A stretch of 64,000 bases of DNA from Flavobacteriaceae bacterium EG-1 (lineage in GTDB: Bacteria > Bacteroidota > Bacteroidia > Flavobacteriales > Flavobacteriaceae), in assembly GCF_009649685.1 (NCBI RefSeq), contig NZ_WJPK01000002.1, positions 660,202 through 724,201 on the forward strand. Reading direction: 5' to 3'. Both the position numbers and the translations under genes were made by a program. Positions 25,198-34,005 of the stretch are shown in pieces. The notes beneath the pieces were generated by a model, which searched no databases, was not told the DNA's origin, and saw only the letters and a list, made by a program, of their open reading frames with translations. Each line of letters starts with the position of its first letter. The stretch's first letter is position 1.

Positions 25198-27792
25198 TTA
25201 TGGTTTTGGGGTTAACATGTAATCCTTATACTCCTGTAAGTTTTTATGTACTTGTATTATTTTATAGTGAGTTGATAAAATAACAAAATTCTTCTCATTA
25301 ATCTTGTATTTCTTGTTAATTTTTAACAACTCATCAAAGCCCAATGCATAATCTTTTGACTTGAAGCCGTGTACCACAATGAACTGATTTTCTAAATCGT
25401 AAATATCTTTTGATACTAAGTTCCCGTATTTTAAATCTTCGATAGCCAATTCTAGCTTCTCTTTTAACGCCATAGCACTTTCATTGTCCGATCTTTTAAA
25501 AGGGTACATAACCTTCCAATTACCAGCACCTTTAACTACGGCACTTGATGTAAAATCTTTTTCTGCAAGTTTAGGCAATTGCTCTGAAATTATTTTTTCT
25601 GCCTTTTTCCCTTCTGGATTATTAGGATAGGTTAATGCCACATAATTCAGCGCTTCTTTAAAGGACTCGAAACCTTTTAATCTGCCGAGTGCATTCGCTT
25701 TCAACATCTCAAATTTAGGCACTATTGGATCTCCAGTATATTTATTTATATTTTCTTCTGCACCTAATATTGTAGCTGAAAACTGCTGATCTTTATATTT
25801 TTTATACAATGCCTCATATCGAGCATCAGGACTGTCGCCATTATTAGCTAAAACAGCTTGTGGATTTAGAAGTATTTCTGCATAACGAGAATCAGCATGA
25901 TTCGTAATAATATTGTTCTTCATTTCAGCTGCCAACGGACTGCCCTGCTCCTCATATATTTTGTATAGATTATATTTTGAGGGAAGAATTAATCGTTCTT
26001 CTGGTTTAGAATCTAAAACATCTTCTAGCTTACCTGCAGCAAGCACATTCTCCTTAAATTTTTCCTTATATATTAACCCTAATTGATAATTGGCAAAATT
26101 TCTTCCTGTATTCAAACTGTCTATTATCTTACCATCCATAGGTATTTGACTTAAATAGTATTCAACAGAATAAATTTCTTCGTTGGTAGGGCCTGCGCTT
26201 AAAGTATCATTTGTAACCACAGCATCTCCTTCAATTGCTTTAGGAGCAATTTTGGTTTTATTAGACCAACGCCAATCATCTTCTAACTCTCGGTCTCCCC
26301 ATCTTGTTCTAAAATCGGTTTGGCCGTAACCAAGACTTGTAATATTATAGAAATAAAATTTTCCTTTATTTTCTTTTCCACCCTTTGTTTCACCAAATGC
26401 GGCAAAACCCGCATTTCTAATTTTTTCTTCCTTTTTTGCGGCTTCTTCTTCAATGCGCTTTAATTCAGCTATGTGCTTTTCAAAATATGCCACTTGATCA
26501 CCATCAGACATGTTATACAAGCCTATTACACTATCGGCATATTGCACAATGTCTTCATATTTAATTACATCCTCTAAATTGTCTAACTTCTTTTTTGTAG
26601 CACGAAACTTTTTAGTGTTCTCCATTAAATTGGTAAGTACACTGTCGTAATAAGCACCAGCTGTCTTATATTCATTTTCATCAAAATTATATTCTGCTAA
26701 ATTCTCATAGTTTAGTGCATTTAATTTTGGTTCATTCTGTGTTGCCCTAAGCGACTTATTAAAATATGCTAGAGCCAAACTGTCATTCTCTTTTTCCAAA
26801 TGATACTCCGCTATTTGACGGTAAATTTTATCTAAAAAAGGGCGATTCTCACGATTTTCTTCAAGATCGGTCAAATACTCTAGTAGTTCTAATTCATTTT
26901 CTGGAGTTACTCTGGTATTCATTATTTTTTGAAGATGCGCGTTAATCATGTACACCCTTGGCGACTTCCTATTTAAATTGATAACCTTATCAAAAGCATA
27001 GTTGGCACTGTCTTTATGCCCCATTTGATTATACAACTGCCCAATTATATAATAATACCTGCCTTTTTCTGGATTCTTTTTTGTGTAGTATGAAGCAATT
27101 TTCAGGTTCTGTACGGCAGTATCTATCACCTTTAAATTAATATAAGCCTGAGCCATCATTGCTCTAGCATCTGCGTATTCTTGATCTTTTAATGTTTCAA
27201 ACTTAAAAAGTCTTTTAAAATTCTTAATCGCGAGTTCTTCATTTTCAAGGCGGATATTTACTTTTTCTCTCCAAATATGTGCTTCATTAAGCTTATCACT
27301 GTAACTGTATTTGTTTAATATATAATTAAAAGATTCTAGTGCTGGAATGTACCTTTGGTCAAAATATCGGGCTTTACCAAGTAAAAGAAAGGCCTCATCG
27401 GTTTGTGGATTGCGCTCTTCGTCGCGAATATCCATACTGTGTTTTTGTATAGCCTTGGTTGCTTTTTCTTCAGCAATTATAAAATTAGGATTGTTATCTT
27501 CTGAATCTAGTTTAATTTCTTCTGTAACTTCTAATCGTTCTACAGGTAGTACTTCCCAGTAGTCATCTTTATACTCTGAGTGCAACTGCTCTCGACCTTC
27601 TTCAAATGCAATATTACCATTGTACAGTACATTGTACTTGGTATTTAATGCATGCCAATTTCGGTTCATAAAAGCATCTTTTTTGGTAGAACAAGCGTTA
27701 AATGCTAATCCCGCTAAAATGCACAGTAACAATAATTTATTTCGAAGGTTCAATATTCTGTTATTTCGTATAATAGGTAAACTAAAAAACAA
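25198..27792 (-). CDS. sprE: T9SS/gliding lipoprotein SprE (PorW-like), TPR-rich
   Basis: 864 aa from a TTG at 27792; a second TTG at 27753 would give a more typical signal peptide starting just before NLRNKLLLLC, and no ATG is available. Lipobox Cys lies in LAFNACSTKKD. TPR helices run through about 110-420 and 560-700, with a C-terminal alpha/beta region ending in YKDYMLTPKP. The N-terminal ALNTKYNVLYNGNIAFEEG is typical of SprE/PorW, an outer-membrane lipoprotein needed for type IX secretion and gliding motility. Its place directly upstream of a bactofilin and the atp genes is conserved in Flavobacteriaceae as far as I know. Confidence 0.88.
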   Translation of the reverse strand: MFFSLPIIRNNRILNLRNKLLLLCILAGLAFNACSTKKDAFMNRNWHALNTKYNVLYNGNIAFEEGREQLHSEYKDDYWEVLPVERLEVTEEIKLDSEDNNPNFIIAEEKATKAIQKHSMDIRDEERNPQTDEAFLLLGKARYFDQRYIPALESFNYILNKYSYSDKLNEAHIWREKVNIRLENEELAIKNFKRLFKFETLKDQEYADARAMMAQAYINLKVIDTAVQNLKIASYYTKKNPEKGRYYYIIGQLYNQMGHKDSANYAFDKVINLNRKSPRVYMINAHLQKIMNTRVTPENELELLEYLTDLEENRENRPFLDKIYRQIAEYHLEKENDSLALAYFNKSLRATQNEPKLNALNYENLAEYNFDENEYKTAGAYYDSVLTNLMENTKKFRATKKKLDNLEDVIKYEDIVQYADSVIGLYNMSDGDQVAYFEKHIAELKRIEEEAAKKEEKIRNAGFAAFGETKGGKENKGKFYFYNITSLGYGQTDFRTRWGDRELEDDWRWSNKTKIAPKAIEGDAVVTNDTLSAGPTNEEIYSVEYYLSQIPMDGKIIDSLNTGRNFANYQLGLIYKEKFKENVLAAGKLEDVLDSKPEERLILPSKYNLYKIYEEQGSPLAAEMKNNIITNHADSRYAEILLNPQAVLANNGDSPDARYEALYKKYKDQQFSATILGAEENINKYTGDPIVPKFEMLKANALGRLKGFESFKEALNYVALTYPNNPEGKKAEKIISEQLPKLAEKDFTSSAVVKGAGNWKVMYPFKRSDNESAMALKEKLELAIEDLKYGNLVSKDIYDLENQFIVVHGFKSKDYALGFDELLKINKKYKINEKNFVILSTHYKIIQVHKNLQEYKDYMLTPKP

Positions 27793-28046
27793 CGGGAATA
27801 TTATGTATTTGGTCGATTAAATGTTGAGTAGTTTGACGCTAGACGCATTCAGCCTCAAAGAAGTAACTAGCTTTTTACCGACCTTACGGTCTGTTGTTTA
27901 TTAAATTGAAGTATTAATTTCAAGTAAATGAACGTTTTATTCGCAAATAGGAGCTTTTAATCGAAACAACTAAAACACAAGAACACCTAATTAATTTTGA
28001 AATAGACCAATTAGTCGGAAAAAATAAATTTTATATTCTTATCTGT

Positions 28047-28784
28047 TTACTCTTCTTCTGTACTTCTTTTTTCTTCTTTAGGCAAGATCGAACTGCCAAA
28101 GAACACCTCTAATTCTCGCAAAGTTTCTGCTGAAGTACGAATATCTTTTACAATCTCACCTTTATTTAAAACCACAATTCGTTCGCATACCTCAGTAACG
28201 TGAATTAAATCGTGACTAGAGACCAAAACGGTGACGCCCTTTTTGCTAGCCAAATCTTTAATAATAGCTTTTAACCTAATTTGAGTTGTTGGGTCTAAAT
28301 TGGCAAAAGGTTCATCTAGGATTACAACTTCAGGATTCCCAATAAATGAAGCTACTATGCCTGCCTTTTTTTGATTTCCTTTGGATAAGTCTCGCAGGTA
28401 TTTCTTTTGACCTAGAATTTCATCATGAAAAAAATCTTTAAAATTTGCCAAAAGCGCATCAATATCTGCCTTATTACAACCACGTAATTCGCCAATAAAA
28501 TAAAAATACTCTTCAGGTGTGAGATAACTGATCAAAAAAGACTCATCAATAAAAGAAGAGGTAAAGGTTTTCCAAGTCTCACTTTCACTCACTAAAATAC
28601 CATTGTTTTCTATGCTACCGGATGTAGGCTGAATTAAATCTAATAACAAGCTAAAAAAAGTAGTTTTACCTGCACCATTATTACCTACAAGTCCGAAACT
28701 TTGTCCTTTAGGTATTTCTAATTGCTCTAGGTTTAAAACAATAGAACTATTGTATTTCTTTGTTAGATTCTGTACTGTTATCAT
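28047..28784 (-). CDS. ABC transporter ATP-binding protein
   Basis: 245 aa, ATG start. Walker A GNNGAGKT (34-41), a signature reading DLSKGNQKK in place of LSGGQ, and Walker B VVILDEPF. This is the ATPase of an exporter of the ABC-2/EcsA type. It follows its presumed permease gene by 55 bp and is the last gene of the PadR-headed cassette. Confidence 0.93.
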   Translation of the reverse strand: MITVQNLTKKYNSSIVLNLEQLEIPKGQSFGLVGNNGAGKTTFFSLLLDLIQPTSGSIENNGILVSESETWKTFTSSFIDESFLISYLTPEEYFYFIGELRGCNKADIDALLANFKDFFHDEILGQKKYLRDLSKGNQKKAGIVASFIGNPEVVILDEPFANLDPTTQIRLKAIIKDLASKKGVTVLVSSHDLIHVTEVCERIVVLNKGEIVKDIRTSAETLRELEVFFGSSILPKEEKRSTEEE

Positions 28785-28839
28785 AAAAATGTAAGTGTCA
28801 AATTCAAAAATTCTACTGAATTATTAGTTTTATATAATG

Positions 28840-30306
28840 CTAGTCTTTTTCGCCAAAACCAGCAATCATCTCATATTTTTTAGCGCTATAAATTGTGGCA
28901 ATTTTATCCAATACTGTATTCCTCAAAATAATGCCGACCAACCCTAACAGCCCCAAAATAGCTATGGCGACCTCAAAAGATATAAAATACTTAAGCACAA
29001 AATAAAGGATGCAGGGCACGACCATTAATGGAATAATTATTAAAAACTGAGTAGCGCTAGCCCCTTGCATATTGCCTAAGGCACTCTTATGTAAATCGAT
29101 TCTTTTTTTGTTCTTGGAACCAAAAAAAAGAACAACAGGTACGTTTATACCCAAATTATATAGCGCACATGTAAAATTGATAACTACTATTTCCCAACCG
29201 AAATATATATAGGGGATTGAAAGCAAAAACATAACAACAATACTTACATAAATAAGACCCGCCTTAGAAGCTAAATATTTGCGCATGGGTATATTCTGTG
29301 CCATTAACATATTGTAATAAGCACTATCCCATGCGGGAATAAATTGACCAAAATTCACCATAAAAATGCCTGTAATGAATATACCAGCAAAGGCAAACAT
29401 AGCCGACGTACTTCCATATGAATCTTGTGTATAAAAAAACAAGCCATATAAGAGTACAATAAAAGACATAAAAACCTGCGTCTTAGTTCGTTTATTTCTC
29501 CAAATAAGCTTTAAATCGAGTTGTAAAAATGGTGCAATGCTGCCGAAACGTTCCGTCCAACCTAAATCTGCCGTTTCAGCCTCTTTAATTTTTTCTTTTA
29601 CTGCAGAATCAAGGTATATTTTATTTCGAAGAAAACGATAGTTCACTGCATAAGTCAAAATTGCTAGTGCTAATGGTATTATTGCCCAAATAGGATTAGC
29701 ATATAACTGGTAAAAGATATTACCGAAAAGCTCTTGTATAGGATACAATTGAAAGTAATCAACAGCATAGAATGTGATTAACACCAATAAAAGACCTAAT
29801 AAAACCTTATCACTCTTGTTAATTATAAAATTCAAAAAATTGATAAACTGCGAAATACATGCAATTGCAAATAACCAAACCAAAACGTTTAATGCAGGAT
29901 ACCCTTTTATCAATAGCACTATGCCAAACGGAACAAATAAGAAGAGCGCCAAAAAGTTAAAGAATGAAAAAGCGGACCGCCCCAAAATATAATGCACTAT
30001 AGCATCTTTTTTTATCGGTAATATTAAAAATGGCTTAATGTCTATAACTGGTAATTTTTGCATAAAATATCGAAAAACCAGTTCGCCCAAGATCCAGTAT
30101 AAGAAATACGAACTCACTTTTAGCATTGGGTCTACACCTGGAAACGTTTTTTCTAAGATAAAAAACAAGCCTACCCCCATTAAAACCAAACAAGCCAGCA
30201 TATAAATACCAAAGAAAATCATGATGATTTTTATTGCAAGACTTTTACCTAAAGATGAAGATCTAAAAAATGCTTTCCATTGCAGGCTGGCAAAACGTTT
30301 AAACAT
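28840..30306 (-). CDS. ABC-2-type permease, DUF5687 family
   Basis: 488 aa, ATG start, with about 12 predicted membrane helices. The family is recognisable by the N-terminal WKAFFRSSSLGKSLAIKI and FLILPIKKDAIVHYILGRS. It is the membrane half of an exporter of unknown substrate, with the ATPase directly downstream. The gene is preceded by two small membrane proteins and a PadR regulator on the same strand. Confidence 0.85.
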   Translation of the reverse strand: MFKRFASLQWKAFFRSSSLGKSLAIKIIMIFFGIYMLACLVLMGVGLFFILEKTFPGVDPMLKVSSYFLYWILGELVFRYFMQKLPVIDIKPFLILPIKKDAIVHYILGRSAFSFFNFLALFLFVPFGIVLLIKGYPALNVLVWLFAIACISQFINFLNFIINKSDKVLLGLLLVLITFYAVDYFQLYPIQELFGNIFYQLYANPIWAIIPLALAILTYAVNYRFLRNKIYLDSAVKEKIKEAETADLGWTERFGSIAPFLQLDLKLIWRNKRTKTQVFMSFIVLLYGLFFYTQDSYGSTSAMFAFAGIFITGIFMVNFGQFIPAWDSAYYNMLMAQNIPMRKYLASKAGLIYVSIVVMFLLSIPYIYFGWEIVVINFTCALYNLGINVPVVLFFGSKNKKRIDLHKSALGNMQGASATQFLIIIPLMVVPCILYFVLKYFISFEVAIAILGLLGLVGIILRNTVLDKIATIYSAKKYEMIAGFGEKD

Positions 30307-30362
30307 AGTGATTGGTTGTTTATACTGATGTTAGTGTAAACTACATTAAAATTGTTACAGGT

Positions 30363-31064
30363 TTAAGCAATTTTATATTCGGGGTAAGTTTCTTCTAAAA
30401 GTTCTTCTACTTTTTGAGGGATGATATAAACCATTATATAGCACAGAGCCAAATAACAACTTATAAAAAGAGCCAAAGCAAATTCAACATATACATTATC
30501 TAACCAAATTCCTAACGTTGGAAATGCGTTTAAAAAGTGAAAAGGAATAAAGATAAACTGCAAAGCATCTCCATATTGAAATATTTTTTCTTCAAGCATG
30601 TATCTTTTTTGTACAGCTATTTTTGCGCGATATTTCCTTTTATTGACTAACGCTTTAATAAACATTACTGATGCACTTGCCAATAACACACCTAAAACAA
30701 AATACATTTTATACCCTGTTGAAATTAATTGAAGCACATTAAATACAATGAAAATACCTCCAATTAAAAGAAGCACTTTTGGAAGTTTAAAGTAGTCTTT
30801 GTAAAAACGAAAAATAAGTTTCCAATACCGCTTTTCCATAGCCCATGAGCGCTTTTTAATAACGTCAGCAAAACCAAAAACTCCAAATTTTTTAAATTCT
30901 CGTAATTGTGCTTCTTTATAGCTACGCTCAGGGTATTTTTGCCATTGCTCCTCAATGCCATTTGCCAAATGATCTACCAACTCAGTTTGTAAATCATAAT
31001 GTTCTACATAATGTTTTCGAACAAAAACAAACAAATCTTCTATTTGGTCGGCGGTTAGTTTCAT
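30363..31064 (-). CDS. Membrane protein with HAAS/DUF1700-like head, copy 2
   Basis: 233 aa, ATG start. Residues 1-50 (MKLTADQIEDLFVFVRKHYV, then QTELVDHLANGIE) form a helical head like that of HAAS/DUF1700 proteins encoded beside PadR regulators. Four membrane helices follow (about 95-115, 120-140, 163-185, 195-220). It is a paralogue of the next upstream gene, with which it overlaps by 4 bp (ATGA). A signalling or transport-accessory role is inferred from context only. Confidence 0.75.
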   Translation of the reverse strand: MKLTADQIEDLFVFVRKHYVEHYDLQTELVDHLANGIEEQWQKYPERSYKEAQLREFKKFGVFGFADVIKKRSWAMEKRYWKLIFRFYKDYFKLPKVLLLIGGIFIVFNVLQLISTGYKMYFVLGVLLASASVMFIKALVNKRKYRAKIAVQKRYMLEEKIFQYGDALQFIFIPFHFLNAFPTLGIWLDNVYVEFALALFISCYLALCYIMVYIIPQKVEELLEETYPEYKIA

Positions 31065-31708
31065 ACCATTGAAGATTTTAAAAATTCATACTCCTTTAGA
31101 CCTCTTTTACGTTTTGTTTGAACTTCGATTAATGCAGCGATATTAACTATTAAGGCAATTGTAAAGTACAATGTTGCGCAATTCGGATGGGTCTGAAATA
31201 TTGATTCTAAAATTCCAACAACATACATAAAAATATTTGGCAGACTATAAATATTAATTAATGTGGAAATAGAAAGCATCTTACTTTCTTTTTTTGACCG
31301 TATGCCCCAAAAAATCATATCTACATATTGAAATAGCACAACTCCAATAAAAACCCAGAACATACTATTGTTCATTAGTACAGAACCATATTCTGCTTTT
31401 ATAGAAATGAGAATTGAAAGCCATACAAGTAACACTCCATAAAAGGGTGGCGTTTTAAAAAAAGACAAGACCCTTTTTAATAATGATTTCTGATAACTCC
31501 AATGAATTGAATTTGCTCTTTTTTCTGCAATTATTCTACACCAAGCTGTTCTTTTTCTAAGAAAAGATTCAAGATCAGGGTAATTTTCAATTGACTCGTA
31601 TTCGGTAACCAAATGGTCAATTAACTCATAGCGTATATCGATATACTTGATTCCTTTTTTAATCAAATACTTATCAATATTTAAAATGTCTTCTTTGGTT
31701 AGTTTCAT
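31061..31708 (-). CDS. Membrane protein with HAAS/DUF1700-like head, copy 1
   Basis: 215 aa from the ATG at 31708, which gives MKLTKEDILNIDKYLIKKGI and matches the start of its paralogue; an in-frame TTG at 31729 is less likely. The head has the same LIDHLVTEYE pattern. Four membrane helices are predicted in the C-terminal 140 residues. It starts 5 bp after the padR stop. Confidence 0.75.
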   Translation of the reverse strand: MKLTKEDILNIDKYLIKKGIKYIDIRYELIDHLVTEYESIENYPDLESFLRKRTAWCRIIAEKRANSIHWSYQKSLLKRVLSFFKTPPFYGVLLVWLSILISIKAEYGSVLMNNSMFWVFIGVVLFQYVDMIFWGIRSKKESKMLSISTLINIYSLPNIFMYVVGILESIFQTHPNCATLYFTIALIVNIAALIEVQTKRKRGLKEYEFLKSSMV

Positions 31709-31713
31709 AACAT

Positions 31714-32052
31714 TTACTGAATACTCCAATTCGGATTTACCAATTGCTGCATGCTTCTAATAAACTCTTCAAGCTCTGCTAAACGGTTTACGGTTTCTTT
31801 TTCTCCTTTTTCTGTTAGCTTATAATATTTGCGCAAACGATTATCAACCTTTGCAACCTCAACATCTAACAAACCTTCTGCCTCCAACTTATGTAATGCT
31901 GGGTATAATGCGCCTTCGGTAATTTGCAATTCGCCTTCAGTAAGTTCTTTTACTTTTTGAGTAATCTCGTAGCCATACATCTTCCCCTTTTCTTCTAAAA
32001 GTTTTAGAATAATGGTATTGAGACTTCCTTTATATAATTTTGAGTTTGCCAT
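31714..32052 (-). CDS. PadR family transcriptional regulator
   Basis: 112 aa, ATG start. Winged helix with the PadR signatures YKGSLNTIILKLLEEKGKMY and ITEGALYPALHKLEAEGLL, followed by a dimerisation helix. PadR proteins repress transport or stress genes and respond to small molecules. It heads the cassette padR - two HAAS-like membrane proteins - permease - ATPase. Paired TATGCATA sites about 105-125 bp upstream are candidate operators. Confidence 0.93.
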   Translation of the reverse strand: MANSKLYKGSLNTIILKLLEEKGKMYGYEITQKVKELTEGELQITEGALYPALHKLEAEGLLDVEVAKVDNRLRKYYKLTEKGEKETVNRLAELEEFIRSMQQLVNPNWSIQ

Positions 32053-32155
32053 TCAAATATTCTTATTTTAATCCCGCAAAAGCGAAAACACCGACACCTC
32101 ACATTGTTTTTGGCAGAATTTGCCGTGCCTATTGAACAATATGATAAGCTAAATA

Positions 32156-32178
32156 TATGCATAATTTTCTTATGCATA
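32156..32178. promoter_or_regulatory. Paired TATGCATA sites upstream of padR
   Basis: TATGCATA occurs at 32156-32163 and again at 32171-32178, 15 bp apart; the second is part of the 12-bp palindrome CTTATGCATAAG (32169-32180). A weak -7-like box for padR (minus TATATTTA, 32157-32150) overlaps the first copy. Autoregulation by PadR is the natural hypothesis. Confidence 0.4.
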
Positions 32179-32198
32179 AGAATTTTAGGTATAATTTT

Positions 32199-33443
32199 CT
32201 AATTAGTAGTTCCTAAAAAGTCCATTTTCTTTTTCAGATAGGCTTTTTCCAAGGCATTCGAAGTATTAGCAATTGCTTTTTCATAACAAGAAATCGAAGT
32301 AAGTTTATCGCCTTTTTTTGAATAGTATTCTGCCCAACATCCAAAATATAAATATTGCCTTTGACCAAGTTTGTCGCATTTTATGGCTTCTAATATTTCT
32401 TTCGCCGCTTGTAGTTTATTCAATTGTATGTTAATAATGGCTTTATTTAAAAGCGAAAAATCACTTGGCTGTATGTCATACAGTTTATCATAATAATATA
32501 AGATAATATTCCAATTGGTATCACTGAAAGCACTAGCTTTTACGTGCTCTAATGCAATTGCCGCCTCAAAATGATAAATTGATATCTCATCAAATTCTGT
32601 AGCCTTGGTTAGTGCATTTTTAGCCAATTCTATCATAGGTAAATGCCATTTACTACGATCTTGTTCTCTTATATCTACAATTTCATTTTTACTATTTGTT
32701 TTACTCTCAAGACGAGATGCATGAAAACACATCAAAGCAAATAAGGCATACATACTGCCCGTCCTAAAGTTTTCTTTTTTAAGTAATAATTTACATAAAC
32801 GGATTGCTTCTCCACACAGATCCTCACGAATTAAATTATCGGTATTTGTTGAATGAAACCCTTCATTAAAAGTTAAATAAATAACTTCCATAACTCTTAC
32901 AAGACGACTTTGTAATTCGTGTGGAGCAGGAAATTCAAATTGAATATTATTGGCAATTATCGACTTCCTTGCTCTTTGCAGTCTTTTGGTTATTGCATCT
33001 TCTCGTGTTAATAATGCTGCTGCAATTTCTATAGTACTAAAACCTGATATCGATTTTAACGCAAAGGCTATTTGTTCTTGTGGTTTTAAACTTGGATGAC
33101 ATGCGACAAATATCATACGCAACTGACTATCCTCTATTTCGTGATCTAAAAATAAATCACTAATTGGAATAGAAATTGTGCCAGCACTTATCTGTTGATG
33201 TCTATTTTTTTCTGATTTAAGACTCCGCAATAAATCAATTGTTCGATTCTTAGCAACCTTTGTAAGCCAAGCTTCTGGATTATCGGGTTGTTGATTTCGC
33301 CATTGTAGTGTAGCTTTTACAAATGTGTCTTGAACTGCATCTTCTATTGTTTCGATATGTGCAAGTCCGAAAAATCGAGTTAAAATAGCGACCATCTTTC
33401 CGTAGTGATGTCTGAAAAGATGATCGATTATTTTATGTTGCAT
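32199..33443 (-). CDS. ECF42-type RNA polymerase sigma factor with TPR-like C-terminal extension
   Basis: 414 aa, ATG start. Region 2 includes IEDAVQDTFVKATLQW and NPEAWLTKVAKNRTIDLLRS; region 4 includes LKPQEQIAFALKSISGFSTI and REDAITKRLQRARKSI. About 230 further residues (about 185-414) are helical and TPR-like, ending with YLYFGCWAEYYSKKGD. Large sigma factors with this extension and a DGPF-protein neighbour belong to ECF group 42, which lacks a classical anti-sigma factor. The partner DGPF gene ends 4 bp upstream. Confidence 0.9.
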   Translation of the reverse strand: MQHKIIDHLFRHHYGKMVAILTRFFGLAHIETIEDAVQDTFVKATLQWRNQQPDNPEAWLTKVAKNRTIDLLRSLKSEKNRHQQISAGTISIPISDLFLDHEIEDSQLRMIFVACHPSLKPQEQIAFALKSISGFSTIEIAAALLTREDAITKRLQRARKSIIANNIQFEFPAPHELQSRLVRVMEVIYLTFNEGFHSTNTDNLIREDLCGEAIRLCKLLLKKENFRTGSMYALFALMCFHASRLESKTNSKNEIVDIREQDRSKWHLPMIELAKNALTKATEFDEISIYHFEAAIALEHVKASAFSDTNWNIILYYYDKLYDIQPSDFSLLNKAIINIQLNKLQAAKEILEAIKCDKLGQRQYLYFGCWAEYYSKKGDKLTSISCYEKAIANTSNALEKAYLKKKMDFLGTTN

Positions 33444-33447
33444 TAAA

Positions 33448-33795
33448 CTATTGGTTAAATACCATTACTTCGCGTATTTCCACCGTTCCACCCAAATCAT
33501 AATCTGGATAATCTTGTGCAATCTCAACAACTGCATCTGCACTTTCGGCAGAAACTATATAGTACCCACCAATTAATTCTTTGCTATCTGCAAAAGGACC
33601 ATCGCTAATAGTTCTGTCTTTACCAACAACTCTTTTAACAACCGGCACTAAAGCATCACCACTCTTTACAATTCCCTGAGCGCTCATTTTCTCGTTCCAC
33701 GCAAACCATTTTCCCATTCGCTCTTGTAATTGCTCTGGCGATAAGCCCAATTCTTGATAATCGGCTCCAATAAAAATCATCATAAAATCTTTCAT
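33448..33795 (-). CDS. YCII-related DGPF-domain protein
   Basis: 115 aa, ATG start. The ferredoxin-like fold carries the signature SDGPFADSKELIGGYYIV. Proteins of this family accompany ECF42 sigma factors; their biochemical role is not known. It is the first gene of a two-gene operon with the sigma factor. An ECF-like promoter pattern lies just upstream. Confidence 0.9.
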   Translation of the reverse strand: MKDFMMIFIGADYQELGLSPEQLQERMGKWFAWNEKMSAQGIVKSGDALVPVVKRVVGKDRTISDGPFADSKELIGGYYIVSAESADAVVEIAQDYPDYDLGGTVEIREVMVFNQ

Positions 33796-33835
33796 GTCTT
33801 AAATTTATTAAATGTTATTAATTATTTACCCTTAT

Positions 33836-33862
33836 GACGGCGTCAAAACTCATAAGAGGACA
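33836..33862 (-). promoter_or_regulatory. Candidate ECF-type promoter of the DGPF-ECF42 operon
   Basis: On the minus strand TGTC (33862-33859 region, within TGTCCT) and CGTC (complement of GACG at 33836-33839) are spaced like an ECF -35/-10 pair, with 17 bp between TGTCCT and CGTC. The CGTC lies in a perfect 5-1-5 palindrome, TGACG-G-CGTCA (33835-33845). Transcription would start near 33828, about 33 nt before the ATG. Sigma autoregulation is inferred. Confidence 0.3.
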
Positions 33863-33974
33863 TTTTTAAAAAAAAAATGACACATTTGATACGTTCCCAC
33901 CAAAAACATGCAAATAATCGTGGGTTGAATATATTATTTTTTCCATTCAGATTTTAATTCGTGTTTTCAATGCC

Positions 33975-33982
33975 TATTTTTG
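33975..33982 (+). promoter_or_regulatory. -7 box upstream of the PaaE-like reductase
   Basis: TATTTTTG matches TAnnTTTG exactly and is 23 bp upstream of the ATG, giving a leader of about 17 nt. The -33 region has TTTTAA rather than TTTG. Confidence 0.42.
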
Positions 33983-34005
33983 CAATCCGTTTTTAAATAA
34001 TAATA

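Noticed and set aside
27793-28046. Small inverted repeat GACC-TTAC-GGTC and possible gene upstream of sprE
   Set aside because: Four-bp stem and no open frame with coding character; nothing else supported.
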